Positions 1 to 19,814 of a stretch of 64,000 nucleotides of DNA are shown piece after piece. Under the pieces are notes generated by a model. It did not search any database, was not told the origin of the DNA, and saw nothing but the letters and a program-made list of their open reading frames with translations. This DNA comes from Klebsiella pneumoniae (GTDB lineage: Bacteria; Pseudomonadota; Gammaproteobacteria; Burkholderiales; UBA3065): NCBI GenBank assembly GCA_945897555.1, contig CAMDGF010000001.1, positions 118,866-182,865 on the forward strand. The letters are read 5' to 3'. Positions within the stretch are counted from its first letter, which is position 1, and every line of letters starts with the position of its first letter. Both the position numbers and the translations under genes were made by a program.

Positions 1-784
1 GCAGGGTCGAGGGTGTGCGGGCAAAGGCACGCCAACTCTCGCCGAAGGCGGGGCGCGCGAGCGACGGATGGGTGAGGTGGGGCTGACGCGGCTCCTGCTT
101 CCACAGCGCTACAAGATTGAGAACGAGCGTGAACGTGGCTGCGCCCTGCACCACTTTGATCAGCAGCACCTGACTGAAATCGGCCAGCAGAAGCCCGAAA
201 GCGATGCCGCTGGCGACCATACCCACCAACAACATGGTGTACATCAAGGCGACCACGCGCGGCCGCGCCTGCTCGGCTGCAAGATCGGTTGCCAGCGCAA
301 GGCCCGCGGTCTGGGTGGTCTGCACACCCATGCCGACGAGCAGAAAAGCCAGTGCCGCGGAGGCCTTGCCGAACCAGTCGGGCCAGTGGCTATCTCCCGA
401 GAGCAGGATCAGCGCGAACGGCATGATCGCCAGCCCAGCGAACTGCAGGATGGTGCCCAGCCAGATGTAGGGCACCCGTCGCCAGCCGAGCACCGAGCGG
501 TGCACATCCGAGCGGAAGCCCACCAGTGCGCGGAACGGCGCAGCGAGCAGTGGCACCGCCACCATCAGCGAGACCAGCCAGGCGCCCACGCCCAGCTCGA
601 CGATCATGATGCGATTGAGGGTGCCGACCAGCAACGCGGTGACCAGCCCTACGGAGACCTGGAACAGCGATAGCCGCAGCAAGCGGCCGAGGGGCAGATC
701 GGCGCTCGCCGCATCGGCAAAAGGCAGCAGCCGCGGGCTGATGCGCAGCCACATCTGGCGAGCGTCGCGGCGGAACGGATTCAT
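1..784 (-). CDS. BCD-family MFS transporter, LhaA/PucC-like (light-harvesting assembly), partial at window edge
   Basis: Reverse-strand frame reads MNPFRRDARQMWLRISPRLLPFADAASADLPLGRLLRLSLFQVSVGLVTALLVGTLNRIMIVELGVGAWLVSLMVAVPLLAAPFRALVGFRSDVHRSVLGWRRVPYIWLGT; PucC/LhaA-like; position after bchM matches the canonical bchFNBHLM-lhaA order. Confidence 0.85.
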   Translation of the reverse strand, partial: MNPFRRDARQMWLRISPRLLPFADAASADLPLGRLLRLSLFQVSVGLVTALLVGTLNRIMIVELGVGAWLVSLMVAVPLLAAPFRALVGFRSDVHRSVLGWRRVPYIWLGTILQFAGLAIMPFALILLSGDSHWPDWFGKASAALAFLLVGMGVQTTQTAGLALATDLAAEQARPRVVALMYTMLLVGMVASGIAFGLLLADFSQVLLIKVVQGAATFTLVLNLVALWKQEPRQPHLTHPSLARPAFGESWRAFARTPSTL

Positions 785-1509
785 CGGCGGGTCAACTCCA
801 GTGCTTGCGAGATGTAAAAACCACGTGAGACCTTGACCGTGCGGCCGATCTGCCAGTGGCGCATCGCCGGGTCATGAGCGATCAGATTGCGCAATGCGCG
901 TTCGCGCACCGGATAGATGGCTGGCGAGCGGTCGCTGCGAGGGAACAGCTTGCCGACACCGAACATCAGGAACAGGAACATGTTCTGGGGCGCGAAGGTG
1001 AACACCAAGCTGCGCCGACAGCGTGTGCCGAGGCCCTCCAACACGCGGATGACATCCTGGTGGTGGTAATGGATGAGCGCATCCATCGACACCACGAAAT
1101 CGAAGGTGCCCAGTTGCGGACTCAACATGTCGCCGGCACGAAAGTCGATGGAGCCGGTGCCAAGGTCGTGCGGCACCCGGTCGCGCGCGAGTTGCACCAG
1201 AGTGGGCGAAAGGTCGACGGCGACGACATCGGCACCGCGCCGCGCCATCTCGACCGCCATGGCACCCGTGCCGCATCCGGCATCGAGCACACGGCAGCCG
1301 GTGAGGTCGGGTGGCAGGTAAGAGAGGATGTGCCGGCGCATCTCGTCGCGGCCGGCGCGCACCGTGGCACGCACGCCGCTGACTGGCGCGGTGGAGGTGA
1401 GGCGCGCCCAAGCCTCGACCGCGGTGCGATCGAAATAGTGCTGGATGGTGCGGCGCCGCTCCCGGTAGGAGGGGGCATCGTGGATCAGCGGTTCCTTGAC
1501 GACGTGCAC
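781..1509 (-). CDS. bchM: Magnesium protoporphyrin IX methyltransferase BchM
   Basis: SAM-methyltransferase motif VLDAGCGTGAMAVEMARRGADVVAVDLSP; follows bchL; probable GTG start at 1509 (VHVVKEPLIHD), overlapping nothing in bchL; stop overlaps the lhaA start. Confidence 0.9.
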   Translation of the reverse strand: MHVVKEPLIHDAPSYRERRRTIQHYFDRTAVEAWARLTSTAPVSGVRATVRAGRDEMRRHILSYLPPDLTGCRVLDAGCGTGAMAVEMARRGADVVAVDLSPTLVQLARDRVPHDLGTGSIDFRAGDMLSPQLGTFDFVVSMDALIHYHHQDVIRVLEGLGTRCRRSLVFTFAPQNMFLFLMFGVGKLFPRSDRSPAIYPVRERALRNLIAHDPAMRHWQIGRTVKVSRGFYISQALELTRR

Positions 1510-1526
1510 GTGGCCTCCCTCCGCGC

Positions 1527-6208
<4,682 letters not shown>

Positions 6209-6247
6209 GTCCGCGCTGCCTCTCGTTATGGTTCTGGGGTGCGCGAC

Positions 6248-7867
6248 CTAGCGCCCGAAGTGGGCCTTGGCCTCGTAAAGGGTCTCGACGGTGATCAGCC
6301 CGACGCCGTGCTCGCTGGCGTAACGCTCGGTGTTGCGCTTGGCCTTGCCGCGCACAAAGAAGGGGATCTTGCCGAGCTCTCTCTGCGCGTCGCTGCCCCA
6401 CACCGGATCGCTGCCCACCGGCTCACCCGCGGTCGACGAGGTGGCCATGCCCGCAGCGGCGGCAGCGGCCTCACCCACCGCGATGGGTGAGACCGGCTGC
6501 GGTGGCTGCGGCCGCGCGCTGCCGTGGCCGAGGTGTGACGCAGCGGCGCCATCGTGGAACTCGAAATCCTCGCGGAACATGCCGAGCAGGTGCTCCTCCA
6601 GCCCCATCATCAACGGGTGGACCCAGGTGTCGAACAGCACGTTGGCACCCTCGAAGCCCATCTGCGGCGCGTAGCGGGCCGGGAAGTCCTGCACATGGAC
6701 CGGCGCCGAGATGACCGCACAGGGCACGCCGAGACGTTTTGCGATGTGGCGCTCCATCTGCGTGCCGAGAACCAGCTCTGGCTGCAACTCGGCCACCCGT
6801 GCCTCGACTTCGAGGTAGTCGTCGGTGATGAGCGCCTCGACGCCATACTTCTCGGCGGCGGCACGCACCTCGCGGGCGAACTCGCGGCTGTAGGTGCCAA
6901 GACCGACCACCTGGAAGCCGAACTCCTCGGCCGCGACCCGCGCTGCCGCCACGGCATGGGTGCCGTCACCGAACACGAATACGCGCTTGCCGGTGAGGTA
7001 AGTGGAATCGACCGAGCGCGAATACCACGGTGCACGCGAACGGCCGGTGGCCTGCGCCGTATCGTTGTCGATACCGGCCAGCGCAGCGACCTCGGCAATG
7101 AACTCTCTTGTGGCGATGGCGCCGATCGGGATGGTCTTGGTGTACGGCTGACCGAATGCCCGCTGCAGCCAATTGGCGGCACTCTGCGCGGTCTCGGGGT
7201 AGAGCACCACGTTGAAATCAGCTTCGCCGAGACGAGCGAGGTCAGCTGCGGTGGCGCCCTGGGGTGCGACCACGCGCACTTCGACACCGATGCTCTCCAG
7301 CAGGCCGCGGATCTCGCGCACGTCGTCGCGATGGCGGAAACCCAGCGCGGTGGGGCCAAGGATGTTGCAGGACGGGCGCACGCCCTCGGCGCGGGCAGGA
7401 CGCGGCGCACCCGGCGCCGGTGCATGCGGTCCGGCAAGACCACGCACCATCTGGTAGAGGGTCTCGGCTGCCCCCCAGTTCTCTTTCTTCTGATACGACG
7501 GAAGTTCGAGCGGGATCACCGGGATGGGCAGGTTGAGGGCAGCCGCGAGGCCACCCGGGTCGTCCTGGATGAGTTCGGCCGTGCACGACGCGCCGACCAT
7601 CATCGCTGCCGGCCTGAAACGCTCATGGGCCTCGCGCGCAGCGTTCTTGAACAACTCTGCTGTATCGCCACCGAGGTCACGCGCCTGAAAGGTGGTGTAG
7701 GTGACCGGCGGCCGCTTGGGCAGGCGCTCGATCATGGTGAACAGCAGGTCGGCATAGGTATCGCCCTGCGGCGCGTGCAGCACGTAGTGCACGTCCTCCA
7801 GCGCAGTGGCGATGCGCATGGCGCCGACGTGTGGCGGGCCCTCGTAGGTCCAGAGCGTCAGCTGCAT
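6248..7867 (-). CDS. bchB: Light-independent protochlorophyllide reductase subunit B BchB
   Basis: [76 protein letters not shown] call 6248..7993 includes a spurious N-terminal extension into bchN. Confidence 0.96.
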   Translation of the reverse strand: MQLTLWTYEGPPHVGAMRIATALEDVHYVLHAPQGDTYADLLFTMIERLPKRPPVTYTTFQARDLGGDTAELFKNAAREAHERFRPAAMMVGASCTAELIQDDPGGLAAALNLPIPVIPLELPSYQKKENWGAAETLYQMVRGLAGPHAPAPGAPRPARAEGVRPSCNILGPTALGFRHRDDVREIRGLLESIGVEVRVVAPQGATAADLARLGEADFNVVLYPETAQSAANWLQRAFGQPYTKTIPIGAIATREFIAEVAALAGIDNDTAQATGRSRAPWYSRSVDSTYLTGKRVFVFGDGTHAVAAARVAAEEFGFQVVGLGTYSREFAREVRAAAEKYGVEALITDDYLEVEARVAELQPELVLGTQMERHIAKRLGVPCAVISAPVHVQDFPARYAPQMGFEGANVLFDTWVHPLMMGLEEHLLGMFREDFEFHDGAAASHLGHGSARPQPPQPVSPIAVGEAAAAAAGMATSSTAGEPVGSDPVWGSDAQRELGKIPFFVRGKAKRNTERYASEHGVGLITVETLYEAKAHFGR

Positions 7868-7869
7868 GG

Positions 7870-9791
<1,922 letters not shown>

Positions 9792-10009
9792 TCGAGATGG
9801 GCTCTTGCAAGGCGCCGTGCGCCGGGCCGGGCATTCGGGACAATGTCCAGATTTCTGGACCCGAGCCAAAAGTGTCAGGGTGATCCGTCACTTTTGACAC
9901 GGCAACGGTTGACAGTCGGTGGGCGCGGGGCGACCATGGAGGCACAAGAAAAGCAGCAACAGAAAAACAGCACGTCCGGTATCACACACCCTTAACCGGA
10001 GGTAGCGCC

Positions 10010-10912
10010 ATGAGCGCAATGTCCATGTCCCCAGAGCATGATGCCGGCGACTCGTCAGACGCCGATTCGGCCGACGTTGAGATCTGGCCCGGCACACAGT
10101 CCTGGCAGGTCGGTGCGGAAGGCCCTGGCCTGACCGGTCGTGACGCCCGCCAGACCCTGATGCAGACGCTGAACGCCGAGATCATCCCCCGCCTGCTGCG
10201 ATCGCACCGGCCCGACCCGGTCGACTTCCCGCATCACATCCCGGCCGCCATCGAAGACGCTGACGTCGAGCGCTTCGTCGAAGCTTGCATCGACGCCGTA
10301 CCTGAACGGCACGAACAGGTGTTCGCCGACTTCCGCGCCGACGGCCACGACCTGCCGCACCTCTACCTCGACCTGCTGGCCCCCACTGCGCGCCGCATCG
10401 GTCGCCTGTGGGACACCGACGACTGCACCTTCCCTGAGGTCACGCTCGGGCTCTACCGCCTGCAGCGCCTGCTGCACAGCCTCGGCGAGGAGTTCTGCGC
10501 CCATCCGGTCTATCGCCAACCGCAACACCGGATCCTGTTGGCGCCGGTTCCCGGTAGCCACCACACCTTCGGTTTCTACATGCTCAGCCAGTTCTTCCGA
10601 CGCGATGGCTGGAGCGTCTGCAGCGCCCTCGAATCGGAGCCTGCAGCGCTGGTCGCCGCCGCGAAGGCCGACTGGTATGACGTCGTCGCCCTGTCGGTGA
10701 GCAGCAGCGAGGACCTCGACCGGCTCAGGACACTGGTCCACGAGATCCGTTGCGCCTCGCTCAATCCACGCGTCGGCATCATGGTCGGTGGCCCGCTCGG
10801 GCTGGACCGGAAAGTCCGCGAGATGCTGGGTGCCGAGGCCTACTCAGGCGATGCCCTCGAAGCATTGCGCACCGCGGACCGTCTGGTCCGCGAGCGGGAA
10901 CGGCCGAATTGA
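10010..10912 (+). CDS. aerR: Cobalamin-binding antirepressor AerR/PpaA
   Basis: B12-binding-like C-terminal domain with PGSHHTFGFYMLSQFFRRDGW; divergent from bchF and directly upstream of ppsR, as in other purple bacteria. Confidence 0.88.
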   Translation: MSAMSMSPEHDAGDSSDADSADVEIWPGTQSWQVGAEGPGLTGRDARQTLMQTLNAEIIPRLLRSHRPDPVDFPHHIPAAIEDADVERFVEACIDAVPERHEQVFADFRADGHDLPHLYLDLLAPTARRIGRLWDTDDCTFPEVTLGLYRLQRLLHSLGEEFCAHPVYRQPQHRILLAPVPGSHHTFGFYMLSQFFRRDGWSVCSALESEPAALVAAAKADWYDVVALSVSSSEDLDRLRTLVHEIRCASLNPRVGIMVGGPLGLDRKVREMLGAEAYSGDALEALRTADRLVRERERPN

Positions 10913-10929
10913 AGAACCCCTCGGGCCAT

Positions 10930-12345
10930 ATGCAACAGATCGGCTATCCGGACGCCTGTGAGGTCGTGTCGGCCGTCGAACCCTCGGTGGCGGCCTCGTT
11001 GCTGTCGGCCGCAGCCGACATCTCTCTGGTGCTCGATGGCGAGGGGCGGGTGATCCGCGCCCGGCTCAGCCAGCCCGATTCGCAACTGGAACAGTCGCAG
11101 AACTGGATCGGCCGGATGCTCTCCGACGTCGTCTCTGTGGAATGCCGGGACAAGGTCGAGGCACTGCTTGCAGACGCGCGCAATAGCCATCCGCGCAAAT
11201 GGCGCCACCTCAACCATACCGACCGCGAGGGCCGGGTATTGCCGGTGCAGTACCGCGCCATCAGGCTCTCGGACGGGCAAATCCTTGCTTTCGGGCGCGA
11301 CCTGCGCAGCGTCACCGAGTTGCAGAAGCGCTTGGTGGAGTCGCATCAGGCCATGGAACGCGACTACCAGCGCATGCGCCAGATGGAAGGCCGCTACCGC
11401 CTGCTGTTCGAGACGGCGCCGGAGCCGATGCTGGTGGTGGATGCGTCAAGCCGTCGCATCCTCGAAGCCAATGCCGCTGCTGAGCGGACACTCGGCAATC
11501 AGGCACGCAAGCAGGCCGGCCGCGTGCTCACCGAGTGCTTCGACAGTGATGAGCGTGCTGGACTCGACGCGCTCATGACCAGTGTCCTGAGTGCCGGTCG
11601 TGGCGAGACGGCCCGCGTCCGCATGGCCGGTAGCGGCAGCGAAACGGCTGTCAGCATGACGCTGTTCCGCCACGACAACCAGAGCCTGTTCCTGGTGCGC
11701 ATGAGCAACCAGGAGTTGGCCTCGACCCAGGGCGCAGAGGACAACCGCAACCTGACGCTCGAGGCACTCGGCGCTTCGCCGGATGGATTCGTCGTGACCG
11801 ACGCCGGCGGCACTGTCGTGACCGCCAATCAAGCCTTCGCCGACCTGTGTCAGGTGGGGCACGCCAATGCTCTGCTCGGCGAGTCGCTCGACCGCTGGCT
11901 CGGCCGTTCAGGCGTCGACCTTTCGGTGCTGTTGGCCAATCTGCGCCAACGCGGCTCGGTGCGCCTCTTCGCCACCACCCTGCGCGGCGAGAACGGCCTG
12001 CAGACCGAGGTCGAGATGTCGGCCCGATCGGTGCACGTGAGTGGCCACCAGTATCTGAGCTTCAGCGTGCGCGATGTTGCGACACGACTCGAGGAACGCG
12101 CGACACCCGATGGTCTGACCCGCAGCGCCAGCCAGCTGACCGAGCTGGTCGGCCGTGTGCCGCTCAAGGACATCGTCGGCGAGACCTCCGAACTCATCGA
12201 GAAACTGTGCATCGAGGCCGCCCTCGACCTCACCCGTGACAATCGCGCCAGCGCAGCCGAGATGCTCGGCCTGTCGCGCCAGAGTCTGTACGTCAAGCTG
12301 CGTCAGTACGGTCTCGGCGACCTGGGTGAACGCGCGGACCGCTGA
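10930..12345 (+). CDS. ppsR: Transcriptional regulator PpsR/CrtJ (PAS domains plus Fis-type HTH)
   Basis: PAS segments and C-terminal IEKLCIEAALDLTRDNRASAAEMLGLSRQSLYVKLRQYGL; ATG at 10930; upstream ORF extension is spurious. Confidence 0.93.
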   Translation: MQQIGYPDACEVVSAVEPSVAASLLSAAADISLVLDGEGRVIRARLSQPDSQLEQSQNWIGRMLSDVVSVECRDKVEALLADARNSHPRKWRHLNHTDREGRVLPVQYRAIRLSDGQILAFGRDLRSVTELQKRLVESHQAMERDYQRMRQMEGRYRLLFETAPEPMLVVDASSRRILEANAAAERTLGNQARKQAGRVLTECFDSDERAGLDALMTSVLSAGRGETARVRMAGSGSETAVSMTLFRHDNQSLFLVRMSNQELASTQGAEDNRNLTLEALGASPDGFVVTDAGGTVVTANQAFADLCQVGHANALLGESLDRWLGRSGVDLSVLLANLRQRGSVRLFATTLRGENGLQTEVEMSARSVHVSGHQYLSFSVRDVATRLEERATPDGLTRSASQLTELVGRVPLKDIVGETSELIEKLCIEAALDLTRDNRASAAEMLGLSRQSLYVKLRQYGLGDLGERADR

Positions 12346-12347
12346 AC

Positions 12348-13082
12348 ATGAGCAGGCCCGCAGACACAGGCGGGACAAGGCTCGACGGCGATCGACCGGG
12401 CCAGCCCGTCGCCACGCTGCTGCTCATCGACGTGGCTGAGGGCGCCCGGGTCTGGGGCTACTCGCGGTTTGTGAAAGGTGGGTTCGGCAGCGGCGACACG
12501 CCTGGACTGCGCATGTACAAAGTGCTCGGCAGCGGTCACGACGGCGGCTTCGGGCTACGCCCGAGTGCGACCCGCCAAGGGCTGTTCTGCGTCTTCGATG
12601 ACGACGATGCAGCGCGCCGCTTTCTCGACGAGGACCCCATCGTCGAGCGTTACCGCAGGCACGCGCGCGAGTTCTTCAGCGTCCGCCTGCATACCTATTC
12701 CTGCAAGGGTGCGTGGTCGGGCCTAAGCTTGCCCGCCATCACTGCCACGCCAGCGCACGGGCCCATCGCTGCGTTGACGCGCGCCTCGATCAAGCCCGCT
12801 CGGGCCACCGCTTTCTGGCGCAAAGCGCCGCCCGCGCAAGCTGACCTCGAGGACGCTGAGGGCTGCCTGCTGGCTGCCGGTCTGGGGGAAGCGCCACTGT
12901 TGCGGCAGGCCACCTTCACCGTGTGGCGAGGTGTCGACGACATGGACCACTATGCGCGCCGCGGCGCCCACCTCGAGGCCATCAAAGCCGCGCATCGGCA
13001 CGGCTTCTTCTCGGAGTCGATGTTCGCGCGCTTCGTGCCGGTCGACATGCGTGGCACCTACAAGGGCCGGATCTACGGATGA
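12348..13082 (+). CDS. crtA: Spheroidene monooxygenase CrtA
   Basis: CrtA-like: VKGGFGSGDTPGLRMYKVLGSGHDGGFGLRPS, FFSESMFARFVPVDMRGTYKGRIYG. Confidence 0.9.
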   Translation: MSRPADTGGTRLDGDRPGQPVATLLLIDVAEGARVWGYSRFVKGGFGSGDTPGLRMYKVLGSGHDGGFGLRPSATRQGLFCVFDDDDAARRFLDEDPIVERYRRHAREFFSVRLHTYSCKGAWSGLSLPAITATPAHGPIAALTRASIKPARATAFWRKAPPAQADLEDAEGCLLAAGLGEAPLLRQATFTVWRGVDDMDHYARRGAHLEAIKAAHRHGFFSESMFARFVPVDMRGTYKGRIYG

Positions 13083-14629
13083 GCTCCCCCACCACAGACC
13101 ATCGGGTGGTGGTGATCGGCGGCGGCGTCGGCGGGCTCTCTGCAGCCGCAGATCTGGCGAGGCAAGGCCTTGACGTGACGCTGCTTGAGCGCGCCCCGAT
13201 GGTGGGCGGCAAGTTGCGACAGGTCTCGGCGGGCGGGCACGGCGTCGATGCCGGACCCACCGTCTTCACCATGCGCTGGGTGTTCGAGGGCTTGTTCGGC
13301 GACTCGGGTGCACGGCTCGAGGACGAACTCGGCCTCGAACCGGTGCAGGTGCTGGCCCGCCACGCTTGGGGCAGCGGTGGCAGGCTCGATCTGTTCGCCG
13401 ACCCACAGCGCTCGGCCGAGGCCATCGGCGCCTTTGCCGGGCCGGCTGAGGCGCGCCGCTATCTGGCGTTCTGTGCACAGACGCGCGAGGTCTACTCTGC
13501 CCTCGAGGGGCCCTATATCCGTTCGCAGCGGCCGACGCTTCCCAGCATGATGGCCGACCTCGGCATCCGCGGCTCGAAGGCCCTCTTCGGCCTCGGCTTG
13601 TTCAGCGACCTCTGGGCCTCGCTCGCCAAGCACTTTCATGACCCGCGCCTGCAGCAGCTGTTCGGCCGCTACGCCACCTACTGCGGATCGTCGCCCTTTG
13701 ATGCCCCGGCGACGCTGATGCTGGTCGCGCACGTGGAGACGCAGGGTGTGTGGACGGTGCGCGGCGGTATGGTCGAGGTCGGCCGCGCGCTGGCTCGATT
13801 GGCCGAACGCAACGGCGCGACCCTCCGCACCGGCGCGCACGTCGAGGCCATCGAGATGCGTCGGGGCCGCGTGTGCGGCGTGCGACTGGCCGACGGCGAG
13901 ACGCTGCCGGCAGACTCGGTGGTGTTCAACGGCGATTGTCAGGCGCTGGCGCGCGGACTGTTGGGGCCGGGCGTGCAGCCAGCGGTCGATCCGATCGAGC
14001 CGCAGCAGAGGTCGCTTTCGGCGATGACGTGGTGCATGCACGCCCACACGCGGGGCTTCCCGCTGGTGCACCACAACGTCTTCTTTGACGACGATTACCG
14101 CAGCGAATTCAGGGACATCTTCGGCCATGGCCAGTTGCCCCGCAAAGCCACCGTGTACCTGTGTGCGCAGGACCGCCACGATGACGACGCCCCCCTGCCG
14201 GCAGGCGAACGACTGCTGGCGCTGGTCAATGCGCCTGCAATGGGTGACCGGCGCGACCTGGACCCCGAGGAGATCGAACGATGTCACGCCAACGCACTGG
14301 GACTGATGCACCGCTGTGGGCTGGAGCTGGACTGCGACCCATCGCGGTCGGTGTTGACGGGGCCGCAGGGCTTCGAGGCGCTGTTCCCGGCGACCGGCGG
14401 GGCTCTCTACGGGGCGGCCTGCCACGGCTGGATGGCTTCGTTCAAACGGCCCGCAGCGTGGACGCGCATACCGGGGCTGTACCTGGCGGGGGGCAGCGCC
14501 CACCCGGGTCCGGGGGTCCCCATGGCCACCCTATCGGGCCGGTTGGCGGCCGCAACCCTGATGGCTCACCTCGGTTCGACCAGCCGGTCGGCGAGGGTGC
14601 ATATCTCTGGTGGTATGTCGATGCACTGA
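13079..14629 (+). CDS. crtD: 1-hydroxycarotenoid 3,4-desaturase CrtD
   Basis: FAD-binding VVVIGGGVGGLSAAADLARQGLDVTLLERAPMVGGKLRQV; GGSAHPGPGVPMATLSGRLAA; ATGA overlap with crtA. Confidence 0.9.
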   Translation: MSSPTTDHRVVVIGGGVGGLSAAADLARQGLDVTLLERAPMVGGKLRQVSAGGHGVDAGPTVFTMRWVFEGLFGDSGARLEDELGLEPVQVLARHAWGSGGRLDLFADPQRSAEAIGAFAGPAEARRYLAFCAQTREVYSALEGPYIRSQRPTLPSMMADLGIRGSKALFGLGLFSDLWASLAKHFHDPRLQQLFGRYATYCGSSPFDAPATLMLVAHVETQGVWTVRGGMVEVGRALARLAERNGATLRTGAHVEAIEMRRGRVCGVRLADGETLPADSVVFNGDCQALARGLLGPGVQPAVDPIEPQQRSLSAMTWCMHAHTRGFPLVHHNVFFDDDYRSEFRDIFGHGQLPRKATVYLCAQDRHDDDAPLPAGERLLALVNAPAMGDRRDLDPEEIERCHANALGLMHRCGLELDCDPSRSVLTGPQGFEALFPATGGALYGAACHGWMASFKRPAAWTRIPGLYLAGGSAHPGPGVPMATLSGRLAAATLMAHLGSTSRSARVHISGGMSMH

Positions 14630-15489
14630 GCGATTGCGGGCGCTACGGCCTCACCGTCATCGCCTTTGTCGGCAGTGTGTTCTCGTCGTACTACCACTGG
14701 GCACGCCAGCGCGGCCGGGGTGATCCGGAGAACCACTGCTGCATCAACGTCTGCCTGTACGGGCCCGGTGTCCGGCGCTGGACCATGACCGAACGCTCGC
14801 GGGCAAGCCTGTCGCGGGATGCCAGCCACTTCGAGGTGGGCCCGAGCCACCTGCATTGGGATGGCGATGCGCTCACCATCGAAGTCGACGAGTGGTCCAA
14901 CCCCCTGCCGCGCCGCGTGCGCGGCACCATCCGTGTCCATCCACGCTCGCTCTCCGCTCGCACCTGGGCGCTCGACGCCAACGCCCGCCACCACTGGGGC
15001 CCGCTGGCGCCTTCGGCCCGCGTCGAGCTTCAGCTGAGCCACCCGGGACTGCGCTGGCAAGGCGATGGCTACTTTGATTCCAACGAGGGCAGCGAGCCGA
15101 TCGAACGCCCGTTTGCCAGTTGGGACTGGTCGCGTTCGATCCTCGCCGATGGCAGCAGCGCCGTGCTCTATGACGTGCGCCAGAAAGCAGACGATGACCG
15201 CTTGCTGGCGCTGCGATTCGCTCCCGACGGCACAGTGAGCGACTTCCCGGCAGACCCGCGCCACACATTGCCCCCGACCTTCTGGCGCGTGCCACGACAG
15301 ATACGCAGCGCCGACACACCGCAACTCCTGGAGACGCTCGAGGACACGCCGTTCTACCAGCGGGCGGTGCTGCAGGCCACGCTGTCCGGCGAGCGCGCGC
15401 TGACCTTCCACGAGAGCCTGGATGTGAGCAAGTTGGAACGCCTGAGTACCCGGCTGATGCTGCCCTGGCGGATGCCACGGGTGCGCTAA
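14458..15489 (+). CDS. crtC: Hydroxyneurosporene synthase / carotenoid 1,2-hydratase CrtC (start uncertain)
   Basis: FDQPVGEGAYLWWYVDALSDCGRYGLTVIAFVGSVFSSYYHWAR...; nearest in-frame standard starts are GTG 14458 or ATG 14281, both deep inside crtD. Confidence 0.88.
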   Translation: MDAHTGAVPGGGQRPPGSGGPHGHPIGPVGGRNPDGSPRFDQPVGEGAYLWWYVDALSDCGRYGLTVIAFVGSVFSSYYHWARQRGRGDPENHCCINVCLYGPGVRRWTMTERSRASLSRDASHFEVGPSHLHWDGDALTIEVDEWSNPLPRRVRGTIRVHPRSLSARTWALDANARHHWGPLAPSARVELQLSHPGLRWQGDGYFDSNEGSEPIERPFASWDWSRSILADGSSAVLYDVRQKADDDRLLALRFAPDGTVSDFPADPRHTLPPTFWRVPRQIRSADTPQLLETLEDTPFYQRAVLQATLSGERALTFHESLDVSKLERLSTRLMLPWRMPRVR

Positions 15490-15550
15490 CCGAGCGCCGG
15501 GCGTCGGATGCTGGCGCGGGCAACACCCAGCCAGCGCTTACAATCCGGCC

Positions 15551-16708
15551 ATGGCCGCCGATCAGCACTGCTTCGCCCCCTGTCCCCGCGGCCTTGAGCC
15601 GGTTCTCGCCAGCGAGCTCGCGGCCCTCGGGGCCGAGGGCGTCGACAGCAAACCTGGCGGCGTAGCCTTTCGCACCAGCATCGAGGGTGTGCTGCGTGCC
15701 AACCTCGAGAGCCGCTTTGCCAGCCGCATCCTGCTGCGCCTGCTGCACAAGCCGTATCGCAACGAACAGGATATCTACAAAGCAGCCTGCGGCATCGACT
15801 GGAGCGCTTGGTTCGATGTCGGCCAGACCATCAAGGTCGAAACCAACGGCATCCGCGCGCAGGTCAAGAGCCTCGAGTTCGTCGCGCTGAAAGTGAAGGA
15901 CGCGATCTGCGACGTCTTCCGCGAAGTGCACGGCGCACGGCCCAGCGTCGACACGCAGCGCCCCGACCAGCGCATCCACGTCTTCCTCGACGAACAGCAG
16001 GTCACGCTCTACATCGACACCAGTGGCGAAGCGCTGTTCAAGCGCGGCTACCGGCGGGGCGCCGGCGAGGCGCCACTGCGCGAGAATTTGGCGGCCGGCA
16101 TCCTGCGCCTGGCAGGCTGGACGCCGGACCGGCCTTTGTTCGACCCGATGTGCGGGTCCGGCACCTTCCTGACCGAAGCAGCCTTGATGGCCATGGATCG
16201 CGCGCCGGGGCTGGGCCGCAGCTTCGCCTTCGAGCGCTTCCTCGGCCTGGAGCCCGCGTTGTGGACGCGCCTGCGCGAGGCGGCCTTGGCGCGCGTGCAA
16301 GCGCTGCCGGAAGGCCTGCTGAGCGGCCGCGATGAAGATGCAGCGGTGCTGGAACACACGCGACGCCACCTGACGGCGCTGGGCTGCGCCACTCAGGTCG
16401 AGTTGAGCGTAGGTGATGCGCTGTCGGCCGAGGCGCCGGCTGTCAGCGGCATGCTGGTGATGAACCCGCCCTATGGCGAGCGTATGGGCGAGGCCGAGAT
16501 GCTCGCGGCGTGGTACCCGCGTCTGGGCGACTGGCTGAAGCAGCGCTTCGCCGGATGGGACGCATGGATCCTCACTGGCGACATGAAGGGCATCCGCAGC
16601 ATCGGGCTGGCGCCGTCACGCAAGATCCCGCTGTTCAATGGCCCGATCGAGTGCCGGCTGCTGCGTTACGAGATGGTGGCGGGAGCGCGCAAGCCGCGTC
16701 CACAGTGA
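15551..16708 (+). CDS. THUMP-domain SAM-dependent RNA methyltransferase, RlmL-like
   Basis: [16 protein letters not shown] and [12 protein letters not shown] motifs; N-terminal THUMP-like region. Confidence 0.88.
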   Translation: MAADQHCFAPCPRGLEPVLASELAALGAEGVDSKPGGVAFRTSIEGVLRANLESRFASRILLRLLHKPYRNEQDIYKAACGIDWSAWFDVGQTIKVETNGIRAQVKSLEFVALKVKDAICDVFREVHGARPSVDTQRPDQRIHVFLDEQQVTLYIDTSGEALFKRGYRRGAGEAPLRENLAAGILRLAGWTPDRPLFDPMCGSGTFLTEAALMAMDRAPGLGRSFAFERFLGLEPALWTRLREAALARVQALPEGLLSGRDEDAAVLEHTRRHLTALGCATQVELSVGDALSAEAPAVSGMLVMNPPYGERMGEAEMLAAWYPRLGDWLKQRFAGWDAWILTGDMKGIRSIGLAPSRKIPLFNGPIECRLLRYEMVAGARKPRPQ

Positions 16709-16727
16709 GCGCAATGTCATAAGCCAC

Positions 16728-19757
<3,030 letters not shown>

Positions 19758-19814
19758 CGCGACGCGAGACCCGTCAAGACCACCGCAACCGTACCGAGCC
19801 ACAGCCGAGAACGC

